The notes under the pieces are model-generated. The model did not search any database, was not told the DNA's origin, and saw only the letters and a list, made by a program, of their open reading frames with translations. The position numbers and the translations under genes were made by a program. This document shows positions 45,715 through 53,919 of a DNA stretch of 64,000 nt, one piece after another (positions within the stretch are counted from its first letter, which is position 1; each line of letters opens with the position of its first letter). The DNA is from Burkholderia thailandensis E264 (lineage in GTDB: Bacteria > Pseudomonadota > Gammaproteobacteria > Burkholderiales > Burkholderiaceae): the NCBI RefSeq assembly GCF_000012365.1, contig NC_007650.1:1-64000 (forward strand), read 5' to 3'.

Positions 45715-46500
45715 ATGCCTTTCGCCTCAGTCAATGGAGTGCGGCTGCATTACCGGATCGATCGCGCGGCGCGTGCAGACGCGCCGTGGCTCGTGTTCTC
45801 GAACTCGCTCGGCGCGGATCTGTCGATGTGGGCGCCGCAGATCGGCCCGCTGACCGCGCACTTCAATCTGCTGCGATACGACACGCGCGGTCACGGCCAT
45901 TCGGACGCGCCGGCGGGCCCGTACACGATCGCGCAACTGGCGGGCGACGTGATCGGCCTTCTCGATCATGTCGGTGTCGCACGTGCGCATTTCTGCGGCA
46001 TCTCGATGGGCGGCCTGACGGGCGTGGCGCTCGCCGCGCGCCATGCGGGGCGCATCGATCGCGTGGTGCTGTCGAACACGTCGGCCAGAATCGGCTCGCC
46101 GGAAATATGGGGGCCGCGCGCGCAGAAGGCGCGCGCCGAAGGGATGGCGGCGCTTGCCGACGCGGTGCTGCCCCGCTGGTTCACGGCCGCGTTCTTCGAG
46201 CGCGAGCCGCGCCTCGTCGACATGATTCGCGACACGTTCAATCACACGGACAAGGACGGCTACGCGGCGAACTGCGACGCGCTGAATGCCGCCGATCTGC
46301 GCGACGAAGCGAAAGGAATCGCGGCGCCGACGCTCGTCGTGACGGGCGCGCACGATCTCTCCACGCCGCCGGAACAGGGCCGCGCGCTCGCCGCGTCGGT
46401 CGCGGGCGCGCAGCATGTCGAATTCGACAGTGCGCATATCTCGAACATCGAATGTGCGGACGGTTTCAATCGCATGCTGATCGATTTCCTGACGGCCTGA
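45715..46500 (+). CDS. pcaD: 3-oxoadipate enol-lactonase
   Basis: A 261-residue alpha/beta hydrolase that hydrolyses beta-ketoadipate enol-lactone to 3-oxoadipate. The nucleophile is Ser97 in GISMGG, the acid Asp is in GAHDLSTPP, and the His is in DSAHISNIE. AAGGAG precedes the start. It is the middle gene of pcaBDC. Confidence 0.95.
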   Translation: MPFASVNGVRLHYRIDRAARADAPWLVFSNSLGADLSMWAPQIGPLTAHFNLLRYDTRGHGHSDAPAGPYTIAQLAGDVIGLLDHVGVARAHFCGISMGGLTGVALAARHAGRIDRVVLSNTSARIGSPEIWGPRAQKARAEGMAALADAVLPRWFTAAFFEREPRLVDMIRDTFNHTDKDGYAANCDALNAADLRDEAKGIAAPTLVVTGAHDLSTPPEQGRALAASVAGAQHVEFDSAHISNIECADGFNRMLIDFLTA

Positions 46501-46515
46501 CGCGAGCACATCGAT

Positions 46516-46902
46516 ATGAACGACGAACAACGTTACGAAGCGGGCATGAACGTGCGCCGCGCGGTGCTTGGCGATGCGCACGTCGACCGCTCGCTCGAGA
46601 ATCGCACCGAGCTGACGGAAGATTTCCAGAACCTGATCACGCGCTATGCGTGGGGTGAGATCTGGACGCGCGACGGCCTGCCTCGCCACACGCGCAGCCT
46701 GCTGACGATCGCGATGATGGTCGCGCTCAATCGCGGCGAGGAGCTTGCGCTGCACCTGCGCGCGGCGAAGAACAACGGCGTGACGCGCGACGAGATCAAG
46801 GAAGTGCTGCTGCAAACCGCGATCTACTGCGGCGTGCCCGCGGCGAATTCGGCGTTCCATTTCGCGCAGCGCATCTTCGGCGAGGAAGACGCGGCGAGCT
46901 GA
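46516..46902 (+). CDS. pcaC: 4-carboxymuconolactone decarboxylase
   Basis: A 128-residue all-helical protein converting 4-carboxymuconolactone to the enol-lactone. The family segments RYAWGEIWTRDGLPRH, NRGEELALHLRAAKNNGVT and LLQTAIYCGVPAAN are intact. It is standalone rather than fused to PcaD, as in some actinobacteria. It lies 15 bases after pcaD. Confidence 0.95.
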   Translation: MNDEQRYEAGMNVRRAVLGDAHVDRSLENRTELTEDFQNLITRYAWGEIWTRDGLPRHTRSLLTIAMMVALNRGEELALHLRAAKNNGVTRDEIKEVLLQTAIYCGVPAANSAFHFAQRIFGEEDAAS

Positions 46903-46913
46903 ATTCGCGCGAT

Positions 46914-46949
46914 GCGGGACACGCGGGACACGCAAGACACACGCAACAC
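46914..46949. repeat. Degenerate 9-bp tandem repeat
   Basis: Two perfect GCGGGACAC copies are followed by GCAAGACAC and ACGCAACAC. The array lies in the gap between pcaC and the MFS transporter gene. Confidence 0.7.
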
Positions 46950-47069
46950 GAAATGGCACACCGCACGGGCGGCGCTGAAAACGGCTGCCGCCCGTGCGCG
47001 ACGACTCGCGCCGGCATCGTATCGGCGCAGGACGCGAACGCGTCGACGGCAACCCCAACGGAGACACCC

Positions 47070-48428
47070 ATGACCCACCTTGCGCGCCAGCTCGATGTGC
47101 AGCAGTTCATCGACGAACGGCGTTTTTCGCCCTATCAGTGGCTGATTCTGATCCTGTGTTTTCTGATCGTCGCGGCGGACGGCTTCGATACCGCCGCGAT
47201 CGGCTTTGTCGCGCCCGCGCTTGGCCAGGAGTGGCACGTGACGAAGGCCGCGCTCGGGCCGGTGATGAGCGCGGCGCTCGTCGGTCTTGCGCTCGGTGCG
47301 CTCACGGCGGGCCCGCTTGCCGACAAGATCGGCCGCAAGCGCGTGCTCGTGGGCTCGGTCGTGCTGTTCGGACTCTTCAGCATCGGCTGCGCGTTCACGC
47401 AGTCAGTCACGGAACTCGCGGTGCTGCGGCTGTTGACGGGGCTTGGCCTCGGCGCCGCGATGCCGAACGCGACGACGCTGATGGCCGAGTATGCGCCGCA
47501 CGCGAAACGTTCGTTCCTCGTCAACACGATGTTCTGCGGCTTCACGCTCGGCTCGTCGGCGGGCGGCCTCGTCGCCGCCGCGTTGATTCCCGATCATGGA
47601 TGGCGCAGCGTGTTCATCGTCGGAGGCGCCGCGCCGCTCGTGCTCGCTGCGTTGCTGATCGCGCTGCTGCCCGAGTCGATCCGTTTCATGGTGCTGCGCG
47701 GCGCGCCGCACGAGCGGATCGCCGCAGTGCTGCGCAGGATCGCGCCCGATGCGACGTTCGACGGCGTGCGCTTCGTGTTGCCCGACGAGCGCGGCGAGCA
47801 GCGGCGCTCCGGCGTGGCGGTCGTGCTGTCACCGCGCTACCGCGCGGGCACCGCGATGCTGTGGCTCACTTACTTCATGGGGCTGCTCGTTTATTACCTG
47901 ATGACGAGCTGGTTGCCGACGCTGATTCGCGACACGGGCTTCACGGTGCGCGACGCGGCGCTCGTCACCGCGCTGTTTCCGCTCGGCGGCGGCGTCGGCG
48001 CGATCGCGTGCGGCTGGCTGATGGACCGCTTCGAGCCGCATCGCGTGATTGCGGTCACATATGCGCTGACGGCCTTGTTCGTCTGGATGATCGGGCTGCA
48101 GGCCGGGCATCTTGCGCTGCTGGCGGCCGTCGTGTTCGTCGCGGGCATTTGCATGAATGGCGCGCAATCGTCGCTGCCGGCGCTCGCGGCGGCGTTCTAT
48201 CCGACGAGCGGACGCGCGACGGGCGTCGCGTGGATGCTCGGCGTCGGGCGCTTCGGCGGGATTCTGGGAGCGTTTTCGGGAGGCTTGCTGCTGCAGGCGC
48301 AGTTCGGATTCGGCACGATTTTTTCGATGCTCGCGGTGCCGGCGCTGATCGCGGCGGGCGCGCTGATGGTCAAGCGCACGGCCGCGTCGCGCGACGCGCA
48401 GCCAAATGCGCCGACGCGCGCGGCGTGA
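47070..48428 (+). CDS. pcaK: MFS aromatic acid:H+ symporter (PcaK/BenK-like)
   Basis: A 452-residue major facilitator with about 12 membrane segments. The aromatic-acid symporter signatures are DGFDTAAIGFVAP in the first segment, GPLADKIGRKR in the loop 2-3 region, and a second GxLMDR-type loop (CGWLMDRFEPHR). The position after pcaBDC makes 4-hydroxybenzoate or protocatechuate the likely substrate. The start at 47070 follows GGAGACACC. Confidence 0.88.
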   Translation: MTHLARQLDVQQFIDERRFSPYQWLILILCFLIVAADGFDTAAIGFVAPALGQEWHVTKAALGPVMSAALVGLALGALTAGPLADKIGRKRVLVGSVVLFGLFSIGCAFTQSVTELAVLRLLTGLGLGAAMPNATTLMAEYAPHAKRSFLVNTMFCGFTLGSSAGGLVAAALIPDHGWRSVFIVGGAAPLVLAALLIALLPESIRFMVLRGAPHERIAAVLRRIAPDATFDGVRFVLPDERGEQRRSGVAVVLSPRYRAGTAMLWLTYFMGLLVYYLMTSWLPTLIRDTGFTVRDAALVTALFPLGGGVGAIACGWLMDRFEPHRVIAVTYALTALFVWMIGLQAGHLALLAAVVFVAGICMNGAQSSLPALAAAFYPTSGRATGVAWMLGVGRFGGILGAFSGGLLLQAQFGFGTIFSMLAVPALIAAGALMVKRTAASRDAQPNAPTRAA

Positions 48429-48489
48429 CCGGATTGGTGGTGCGAGCGAGCCGTCGCGGCGATCGACGGGGCGGCGCGATCGCGCCCCG

Positions 48490-48738
48490 TCATTCCTCTG
48501 CGTCGTGAACTTTCGCGAAGTGGCGCAGGTAAGCGCGCAATGCGGCTTCGCGGCTGCGATGATCGGCGGGCGTCGATGCGCCCATCTCTTCCTCGTCGCC
48601 GAACAGTGCGGACGGCGCGCCGTAAGTGCCCACTTCGACGCGCTCGCGCAGCACGCGAATCAGGTGTGCGCGATGGCGGTATTCGGCAACCCAATGCAGG
48701 CCTTCGATCCGATCGCCTGCTTTCAGCAGTGGCTTCAT
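48490..48738 (-). CDS. Small hypothetical protein
   Basis: An 82-residue acidic-to-neutral protein (MKPLLKAGDRIEGLHWVAEYRH...), with an N-terminal beta-rich part and a C-terminal helix (SREAALRAYLRHFAKVHDAE). GGAGA lies seven bases before the second of two close ATGs, so 48738 is preferred over 48744. I do not recognise a family. It lies between the pcaK-like gene (opposite strand) and a LysE gene on the same strand. Confidence 0.6.
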   Translation of the reverse strand: MKPLLKAGDRIEGLHWVAEYRHRAHLIRVLRERVEVGTYGAPSALFGDEEEMGASTPADHRSREAALRAYLRHFAKVHDAEE

Positions 48739-48838
48739 CAGCATTCTCCCGGCGGGGACGGATTCGCGGGGGAGGCGAACCGACGTCGGAACGAACAGCG
48801 TACGCTTTACCGGATCGGATCACAACGGGGCCGAGCGC

Positions 48839-49456
48839 TCAGTGACCGGTGACCTTGGCGAACATCGGATACAGAGACAGAACGAGCAGCGCGGCCATCG
48901 TGACGTTGAACACGCGCAGCCATCGCGGATTCGACAGGAATCCGCGCAGACCCTGGCCGAACGCGGCCCAGACGCTGATGCACGGCAAGCCGACGAAAAC
49001 GAATACAAGCGCCATCCAGACTGCGTTGCGGCCATAGTCCGTCGAGAGCTGGATCGTCGTCGCGGCGGTCAGCACCATCATCCACGCTTTCGGGTTGACC
49101 CATTGAAACGCGATCGCTTCGACGAACGTCATCGGACGCGACTTGCCGTTGTGAGTGCGCACTTCGCTCGACGTGCCGATACGCCATGCGAGATACAGCA
49201 GATAGACGATGCTGGCGGTTTCGAGCAGCGTATAGAGCAACGGGAGCCGCTTGAACGCTTCGCCGAGGCCGAAGCCGACCGATAGCATCAGGATTGCGAC
49301 GCCCGCGCTGATGCCAAGCATGTGCGGCAGCGTGCGACGGAAGCCGAAGTTGACGCCCGACGCGAGCAGCATCGTGTTGTTCGGGCCGGGCGTGATCGAC
49401 GTGACGAGCGCGAAGAGCATGCCGGCGGGCAGCGCGCTGAGGGTGAGGTAGTCCAT
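48839..49456 (-). CDS. LysE-family amino acid exporter (RhtB type)
   Basis: A 205-residue inner-membrane protein with about six membrane segments. The RhtB/LysE N-terminal motif SITPGPNNTMLLASG and the FQWVNPKAWMM segment are present. Substrates of this subfamily include homoserine, threonine or leucine-like compounds; none can be named here. A palindromic MocR-type operator lies upstream, but there is no MocR gene beside it. Confidence 0.9.
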   Translation of the reverse strand: MDYLTLSALPAGMLFALVTSITPGPNNTMLLASGVNFGFRRTLPHMLGISAGVAILMLSVGFGLGEAFKRLPLLYTLLETASIVYLLYLAWRIGTSSEVRTHNGKSRPMTFVEAIAFQWVNPKAWMMVLTAATTIQLSTDYGRNAVWMALVFVFVGLPCISVWAAFGQGLRGFLSNPRWLRVFNVTMAALLVLSLYPMFAKVTGH

Positions 49457-49515
49457 GGTGATGCTCTCTTCGTCTGCGAAATGACAGGTGACGGAGGGAG
49501 TGTAGTGGATGGATT

Positions 49516-49534
49516 CTGTACAGTACCGGTACAG
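49516..49534. promoter_or_regulatory. MocR/GntR-type palindromic operator
   Basis: CTGTACAGTACCGGTACAG contains the perfect dyad GTACCGGTAC (49523-49532) with CTGTAC/GTACAG half-site flanks. That is the general form of MocR-type operators. It lies 60-78 bp upstream of the LysE gene start. Confidence 0.55.
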
Positions 49535-50205
49535 TTGTGGAGATGGTTGCCGGTACGGGATAGGGCGGTGGCGGACGGTTTGGTGGGCGGATGTGCTGGT
49601 TCTCGGAAAAGATGTCCGCAGTCTTGATATGTTGTTTTTGAATAAAGGGCGCACTCCATGAGTGAAGGATGTGACCTGCATCGATCTTCGGGGAAATGGC
49701 CGGAGAGTGTTTTGTCACGGTGCTTCCGACACGACGCTCGATCGACGGCACCGTATCGTTGCTGAAGCATTGGCGGCACTCAACCGCCATTTCACATTTG
49801 ACGCTGGCCTGCGCGAACTTACGGTGAGGTCAATGCTCCGCCGGCACACCGAACCCGGCGTAGCACGCAATTGCGTTCCGAGCGCCTCGTTCGGCGGGGA
49901 TACAACTGCCCTGCGGCGTCGACGTCCTCAGGCGTGCAAATCTCATGGAGAAACAAAGCGACCAGCCCGAAGCACTGGATCATCGAGATTCAGGACTCAG
50001 GACGCCCCTGATGGGCGCGGCGACGGCATTCTGCCGCGCTGGAACGCACCGGCAGCCCAGGGGCGGCAAGCTGGGGACGTGCTCGAATTGAGTCTGGCCA
50101 CCGAATCCGGTGCGGCCGGGATTCGGAATCGCTATGCAGCGTGTCGTCAAATTTCCGCGCCCGGAAAGTCATTCTCTGACGACGCACAGAAGTGTGAGGG
50201 TGGTC

Positions 50206-50330
50206 ATGAATGACGGCGACGGCACGTGGTTTCGAGAACACGTTGAAGGGGCGATTCGCGAGGCGAACGATCCGAAAGCAGATGGGGTTTCCCATGCCCA
50301 GGCAAAAGCGGGCATGGCGGCGCGACGCGA
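50206..50330 (+). pseudogene. Possible antitoxin fragment
   Basis: A short frame, NDGDGTWFREHVEGAIREANDP then GVSHAQAKAGMAARRDAR, resembles StbD/ParD-type addiction-module antitoxins in its TWFRxxV start and xxHxxxxxxM end. The frame then becomes Arg-rich and no toxin gene follows. If real, it is a broken remnant of a toxin-antitoxin pair. Low confidence. Confidence 0.3.
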
Positions 50331-50435
50331 CGCTCGACAGCGTCGATACCGCGGTGCCGGCAGCGACCCTTCTCAATCGAACGATATAGATCGACGAGGG
50401 CCTCCGATGTGCGATCGAGCTTCTGCGCGCCGTTG

Positions 50436-50864
50436 TCAACGCGGCTGGACCGAGCGTACCCACTGAGTGATCTGCTGGCTGGACATGGCGCCGGTGCGGC
50501 GGCTGCTCTCGACGCCGTTGAGAAACAGAATCACGGTCGGGATCGAGCGAATCTGGTATTGCGCGGAAATGCGTTGCGCGTGATCCGTCTCGACCTTGGC
50601 GAACATCACCGAGCCCGTTAGAAGCTTGGCGGCAGCCGCGAATTGCGGCGTCATCGCGTGGCATGGCCCGCACCAGTTGGCCCAGAAGTCCACCACGACT
50701 GGCAGGTCGTTCCTGCCCACGAACGTCGCGAAATGGCGCTCGTCGAGGTTGGCAGGCTCGCCCGTCAACAACGGCGAGCCGCATGTGCCGCACAGCGGAT
50801 GTTCGCCGAGGCGGTCGGCATCGAGCCGATTGATCGCGAAGCAGTGACTGCAGACGATATGCAT
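50436..50864 (-). CDS. trxC: Thioredoxin 2 (zinc-finger thioredoxin)
   Basis: A 142-residue TrxC. The N-terminal zinc finger uses Cys5/Cys8 (CSHC) and Cys25/Cys28 (CGTC), and the active site is WCGPC at Cys65/Cys68. It reduces protein disulfides and survives oxidative stress better than thioredoxin 1. It lies upstream of nothing on its own strand and follows a sulfide:quinone oxidoreductase gene after 61 bases, so the two are probably co-transcribed. The context suggests handling of sulfane-sulfur or oxidised thiols. Confidence 0.93.
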   Translation of the reverse strand: MHIVCSHCFAINRLDADRLGEHPLCGTCGSPLLTGEPANLDERHFATFVGRNDLPVVVDFWANWCGPCHAMTPQFAAAAKLLTGSVMFAKVETDHAQRISAQYQIRSIPTVILFLNGVESSRRTGAMSSQQITQWVRSVQPR

Positions 50865-50925
50865 ATCGTTTTCTCCTCGTGCGCGAGTCGACGGACGATC
50901 ACCGCTCGCGACGAATGCGTTCCGA

Positions 50926-52197
50926 TCAGTGCTTCAGCTTCCTGATGCCCAGCATGTCGAGCAGCAGACGCTCATATGCCGGCTCGGTCGCGCCGGTTCT
51001 CATACGATGGAGAAAATACTTCTCGAACGCGATTTTGGCCGCGTGCACCCATTTTCCCTCGCTCGACCAGTTCAGATTGCGCGGCGGTATCTGCGGAAGT
51101 GCGACGAACGCGATCCCGCGATCGCCGAAATCCGCCAGACAGATTGCATTCCATGTCGCGCGCGCCGAGGGTTCGTGACCGTCGAGGGATGCACGGATGT
51201 TCTCCGCCGCGGCATGCACCATCGATTCGATCATGAATCCGGTTTTGGGCACGCCGGTCGGAACCGGCGTGGACTCGAGCGGTGCGATCGCGACGCACAC
51301 GCCCACTGCATACACGTTCCGGTACGTCGGGTTGCGCTGGAATTCGTCGATCAGCACGAAGCCGCGCGGATTGGTCAAATCGCCGATGCCGGCCACCGCA
51401 TCGACACCCTTGAAGGCAGGCAGCATCATGCAGTAGCTGAACGGCAGTTCGTGCGTGCGCCGCTCGTGCCCGAGATCGTCGAGTTCGGTGGCATACAGTG
51501 TGTTCGGCGCTACGCGAGTCGTTTTCGCGTTGCAGATCCATTTGATGTCGTGCTCACGCAATGTCGACTCGAGCATGCCTTTCGAGTCTCCGACTCCGCC
51601 AAGCCCCAGATGGCCGACGTAAGGTTCGGGGGTAATGAGCGTCATGGGCACGCGGTCGCGGATCTTGCGTCGGCGAAGATCGGTGTCCATGATCATCGCG
51701 TGCTCATAGACCGGTCCGAAGCACGACGCGCCTTGTACGGCGCCAACCAGCACGGGCCCGGGGTTCTGGACGAACGCATTCCAGGAGGTCGATGCGGCTT
51801 CCGCGTGATCGATGTGGCAGATCGATTGCGTGTTGGCCTGCGGACCGAGCCCGTCGATCTCGTCGAACGCGAGCTTGGGGCCCGTCGCGATGACCAGGTA
51901 GTCGTAGGCAACCGTTTCGCCGCTTGCCAGTTCGACTTCGTTTCGCTCCGGATGAATCCGCTTCACGCCGCCGGCGTCGAAGCCGATTCCTCGTTTTTCC
52001 AGTATTGGCCGCAGATCGACTGAGATGTCGTCGCGCTTGCGCCACCCGACCGCCACCCACGGGTTCGACGGCACGAAATGGAATCGCGCGCTGTCCGACA
52101 GCACCGTCACCGTGTCGCCTGTCCGAGCGGCCTTGCGCATCGCAAAGGACATCGACAGGCCACCGAGTCCTGCGCCTACTATCACGATTTGAGCCAT
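50926..52197 (-). CDS. sqr: Sulfide:quinone oxidoreductase
   Basis: A 423-residue membrane-associated flavoprotein oxidising sulfide to sulfane sulfur with quinone. The N-terminal FAD motif VGAGLGG is present. Three cysteines match the catalytic set of type I SQR: Cys127, Cys159 (GASCFGP) and Cys353 (NAICLADFG). The C-terminal amphipathic region ends in the LLLDMLGIRKLKH tail. It is in an operon-like run with thioredoxin 2, and the BigR-like repressor at 58.6 kb is the expected sulfide sensor. The start at 52197 follows AGGAGA. Confidence 0.9.
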   Translation of the reverse strand: MAQIVIVGAGLGGLSMSFAMRKAARTGDTVTVLSDSARFHFVPSNPWVAVGWRKRDDISVDLRPILEKRGIGFDAGGVKRIHPERNEVELASGETVAYDYLVIATGPKLAFDEIDGLGPQANTQSICHIDHAEAASTSWNAFVQNPGPVLVGAVQGASCFGPVYEHAMIMDTDLRRRKIRDRVPMTLITPEPYVGHLGLGGVGDSKGMLESTLREHDIKWICNAKTTRVAPNTLYATELDDLGHERRTHELPFSYCMMLPAFKGVDAVAGIGDLTNPRGFVLIDEFQRNPTYRNVYAVGVCVAIAPLESTPVPTGVPKTGFMIESMVHAAAENIRASLDGHEPSARATWNAICLADFGDRGIAFVALPQIPPRNLNWSSEGKWVHAAKIAFEKYFLHRMRTGATEPAYERLLLDMLGIRKLKH

Positions 52198-52288
52198 GTC
52201 GTCTTCTCCTGAATCAGAATGCCTCTGAGAGCAGTTCGGATAAAAAGGGCGCGCGCCGCTGCCTGAAATCGGAATGCCGGCAATGCGG

Positions 52289-53659
52289 CTATTGAAGATA
52301 TCCGTTGATCCGTTCCAGCAGCTTCTCGTCGAGCTCGCCGGCGGCGGCGGCGAGCCGCAACCGGTTCATCACGACCTGATAGCGGGCCGCCGCGAGATCC
52401 CGGCGTGTCGTGTACAGCGCCTGTTGCGCGTTCAGGACGTCGATCGATGGACGATCGCCTGCCTCGAATCCCGTCTGGTTCGCGTTCAGTTGCCGTTCGG
52501 CCGACCGTAGCGCCAGCGTGAGGGCGGCCACTTGCGCCAATGCGCTGCGCAGGCCGAGAAACGACTGCCGGACGTCGCGCGCAACTGCGATGCGCGCTGT
52601 TTCCTCGTCGAACCCGGCTTTGCGAAGCAATGCCGCGCTTTCGTCGCGCTTGGCATTGCGCAGGCCTCCCGTATACAGCGGAATGGTGACCATGACGCCG
52701 ACAACCGCGCTGTTGCTGCGCATCGAACTGTTGCCGCCGTATCCGGCGCCGTTCGTCCGGTCGCCGATGTACGATGCAAACGCATCGACCGTCGTCCCGG
52801 CTCCGGGGCGATACTTCGATGCCTCCGCCCTTGCGCTTTCCATGCCCAGCTTGCGCAGCGCGATCAGCGGATTGCCCGTCATCGCGCGCGCCTGCCAGTC
52901 GGCGAAGTCGCCCGCATCGATGGAATCGAGCGTGGACGTTTGAGCAAGGTGGCGCAGCGCCGTGTCGGAATTGCCGGTGAGGTCGTGAAGTTCGGCTCGC
53001 TTCAGATCGAGCACGGTTTGCGCGGCGACCAACTGCGCGTTCGCGAGGTCCGCGCGCGCCTCGGCGTCGCTGACGTCGGTGATCGACGCGTCACCGGCCT
53101 CGAAGCGCGCACGTGCGATATCGCGGGCTTCGAGCGCAGCAGTCTTGGTCGAGTTCAGCGCGGCTACGTCGTCTTCCGCGAGCAGGATGGCGAAGTAGGT
53201 TTGCGCGACTTCAAGCATGACGGATTGACGCGTGCTGGCCAGTTGCGCGTCGCCGGCGTCTGCGGCCGCATTCATCTGGACGGCGACGGCGTTTCGTTCG
53301 GCGCTGAACAGGTTTTCCTTGATCGTGATGGCCCACCCGGCGCCTGTCGCGCCGGCGGCGCGCGTGTCGAAAGCGATGCCGTTGCTGGAGCCGAAGCCGC
53401 CGCCGGAGAAATGTGCGCCGGTGGTTTCCTGATCGACCGTCCCGTAACGAACGTTTCCGGTCGCCAGGATCTGGGGCAGGAAACCTGCGTGCCCCTGCCG
53501 GCGCTTGGTGGCGTCGGCCTGACGCTGGGCGAGCGCCGCCGCGTAGGCGGGATCGTGAGCAAGTGCGTCCTTCGCGGCGGCCAACAGGTCCGTTTCCGCG
53601 CGGGCAAACGGAATCCAGGCGAGCGTGAGCAGAACCAACAGGCGTGCGGCGCGCGTCAT
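52289..53659 (-). CDS. TolC-family outer membrane efflux protein
   Basis: A 456-residue outer membrane channel protein. The signal peptide is about residues 1-21 (cleavage after ARA), and the rest is two repeats of long helices typical of TolC/OprM. Features include GWAITIKENLFSAERNAVAV in the first half and GVMVTIPLYTGGLRNAKRDESAA in the second. An upstream ATG at 53671 is an alternative start. It lies downstream of the DUF2892 and RND genes on the same strand and completes the tripartite pump. Confidence 0.9.
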   Translation of the reverse strand: MTRAARLLVLLTLAWIPFARAETDLLAAAKDALAHDPAYAAALAQRQADATKRRQGHAGFLPQILATGNVRYGTVDQETTGAHFSGGGFGSSNGIAFDTRAAGATGAGWAITIKENLFSAERNAVAVQMNAAADAGDAQLASTRQSVMLEVAQTYFAILLAEDDVAALNSTKTAALEARDIARARFEAGDASITDVSDAEARADLANAQLVAAQTVLDLKRAELHDLTGNSDTALRHLAQTSTLDSIDAGDFADWQARAMTGNPLIALRKLGMESARAEASKYRPGAGTTVDAFASYIGDRTNGAGYGGNSSMRSNSAVVGVMVTIPLYTGGLRNAKRDESAALLRKAGFDEETARIAVARDVRQSFLGLRSALAQVAALTLALRSAERQLNANQTGFEAGDRPSIDVLNAQQALYTTRRDLAAARYQVVMNRLRLAAAAGELDEKLLERINGYLQ

Positions 53660-53699
53660 GATCGTCACCATCGTGAGCTGGCAGGTTCGCCGCCGGCGG

Positions 53700-53909
53700 T
53701 CAGGCGCCGCCCTTCAAGCCGAGCTTGCGCATGAAGATCTCCATCGGACACCATTGCGTGAAGCCGCTCTGCATCAGGTTCGCGCCGACGAAGACGGTCA
53801 GCCAGAGCCACCAGCTGCTCACGTACAACGGGCTGGACGGCGCGCCGATGGCCAGTGAAACGAGGATCAGCATGCCTGCGATGATTCGCGTGATCTGCCA
53901 GGATGTCAT
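53700..53909 (-). CDS. DUF2892 (YgaP-like) inner membrane protein
   Basis: A 69-residue protein with two membrane segments (about 5-25 and 32-52) and a C-terminal WCPMEIFMRKLGLK typical of the DUF2892 family, found as the membrane part of the rhodanese YgaP. The family is linked to sulfur transfer, which agrees with the nearby SQR and BigR-like genes. It is embedded between the RND transporter and TolC genes. Confidence 0.9.
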   Translation of the reverse strand: MTSWQITRIIAGMLILVSLAIGAPSSPLYVSSWWLWLTVFVGANLMQSGFTQWCPMEIFMRKLGLKGGA

Positions 53910-53919
53910 GATCGTCTCC

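Larger units (their letters stand above)
49457..50435. other. Gene-poor scar region at an accessory-block boundary
   Basis: About 980 bases. It contains a MocR-type operator near 49516-49534 and, at 50206-50330, a fragment resembling a type II antitoxin (see that entry). No intact gene is supported, and the remaining frames do not look like proteins. It may mark the junction between ancestral sequence and the accessory block to its right. Confidence 0.5.

Noticed and set aside
48241..48295. GGGAGCGTTTTCGGGAGG resembling the iteron-like repeat
   Set aside because: It lacks the GGTGAG half, lies inside the MFS transporter coding sequence where the codons explain it, and is far from the cluster.
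49516..49534. Possible second LexA box (CTGTACAGTACCGGTACAG)
   Set aside because: Spacing between CTGT and ACAG is 11, not 8; the internal dyad GTACCGGTAC fits a MocR/GntR site better.
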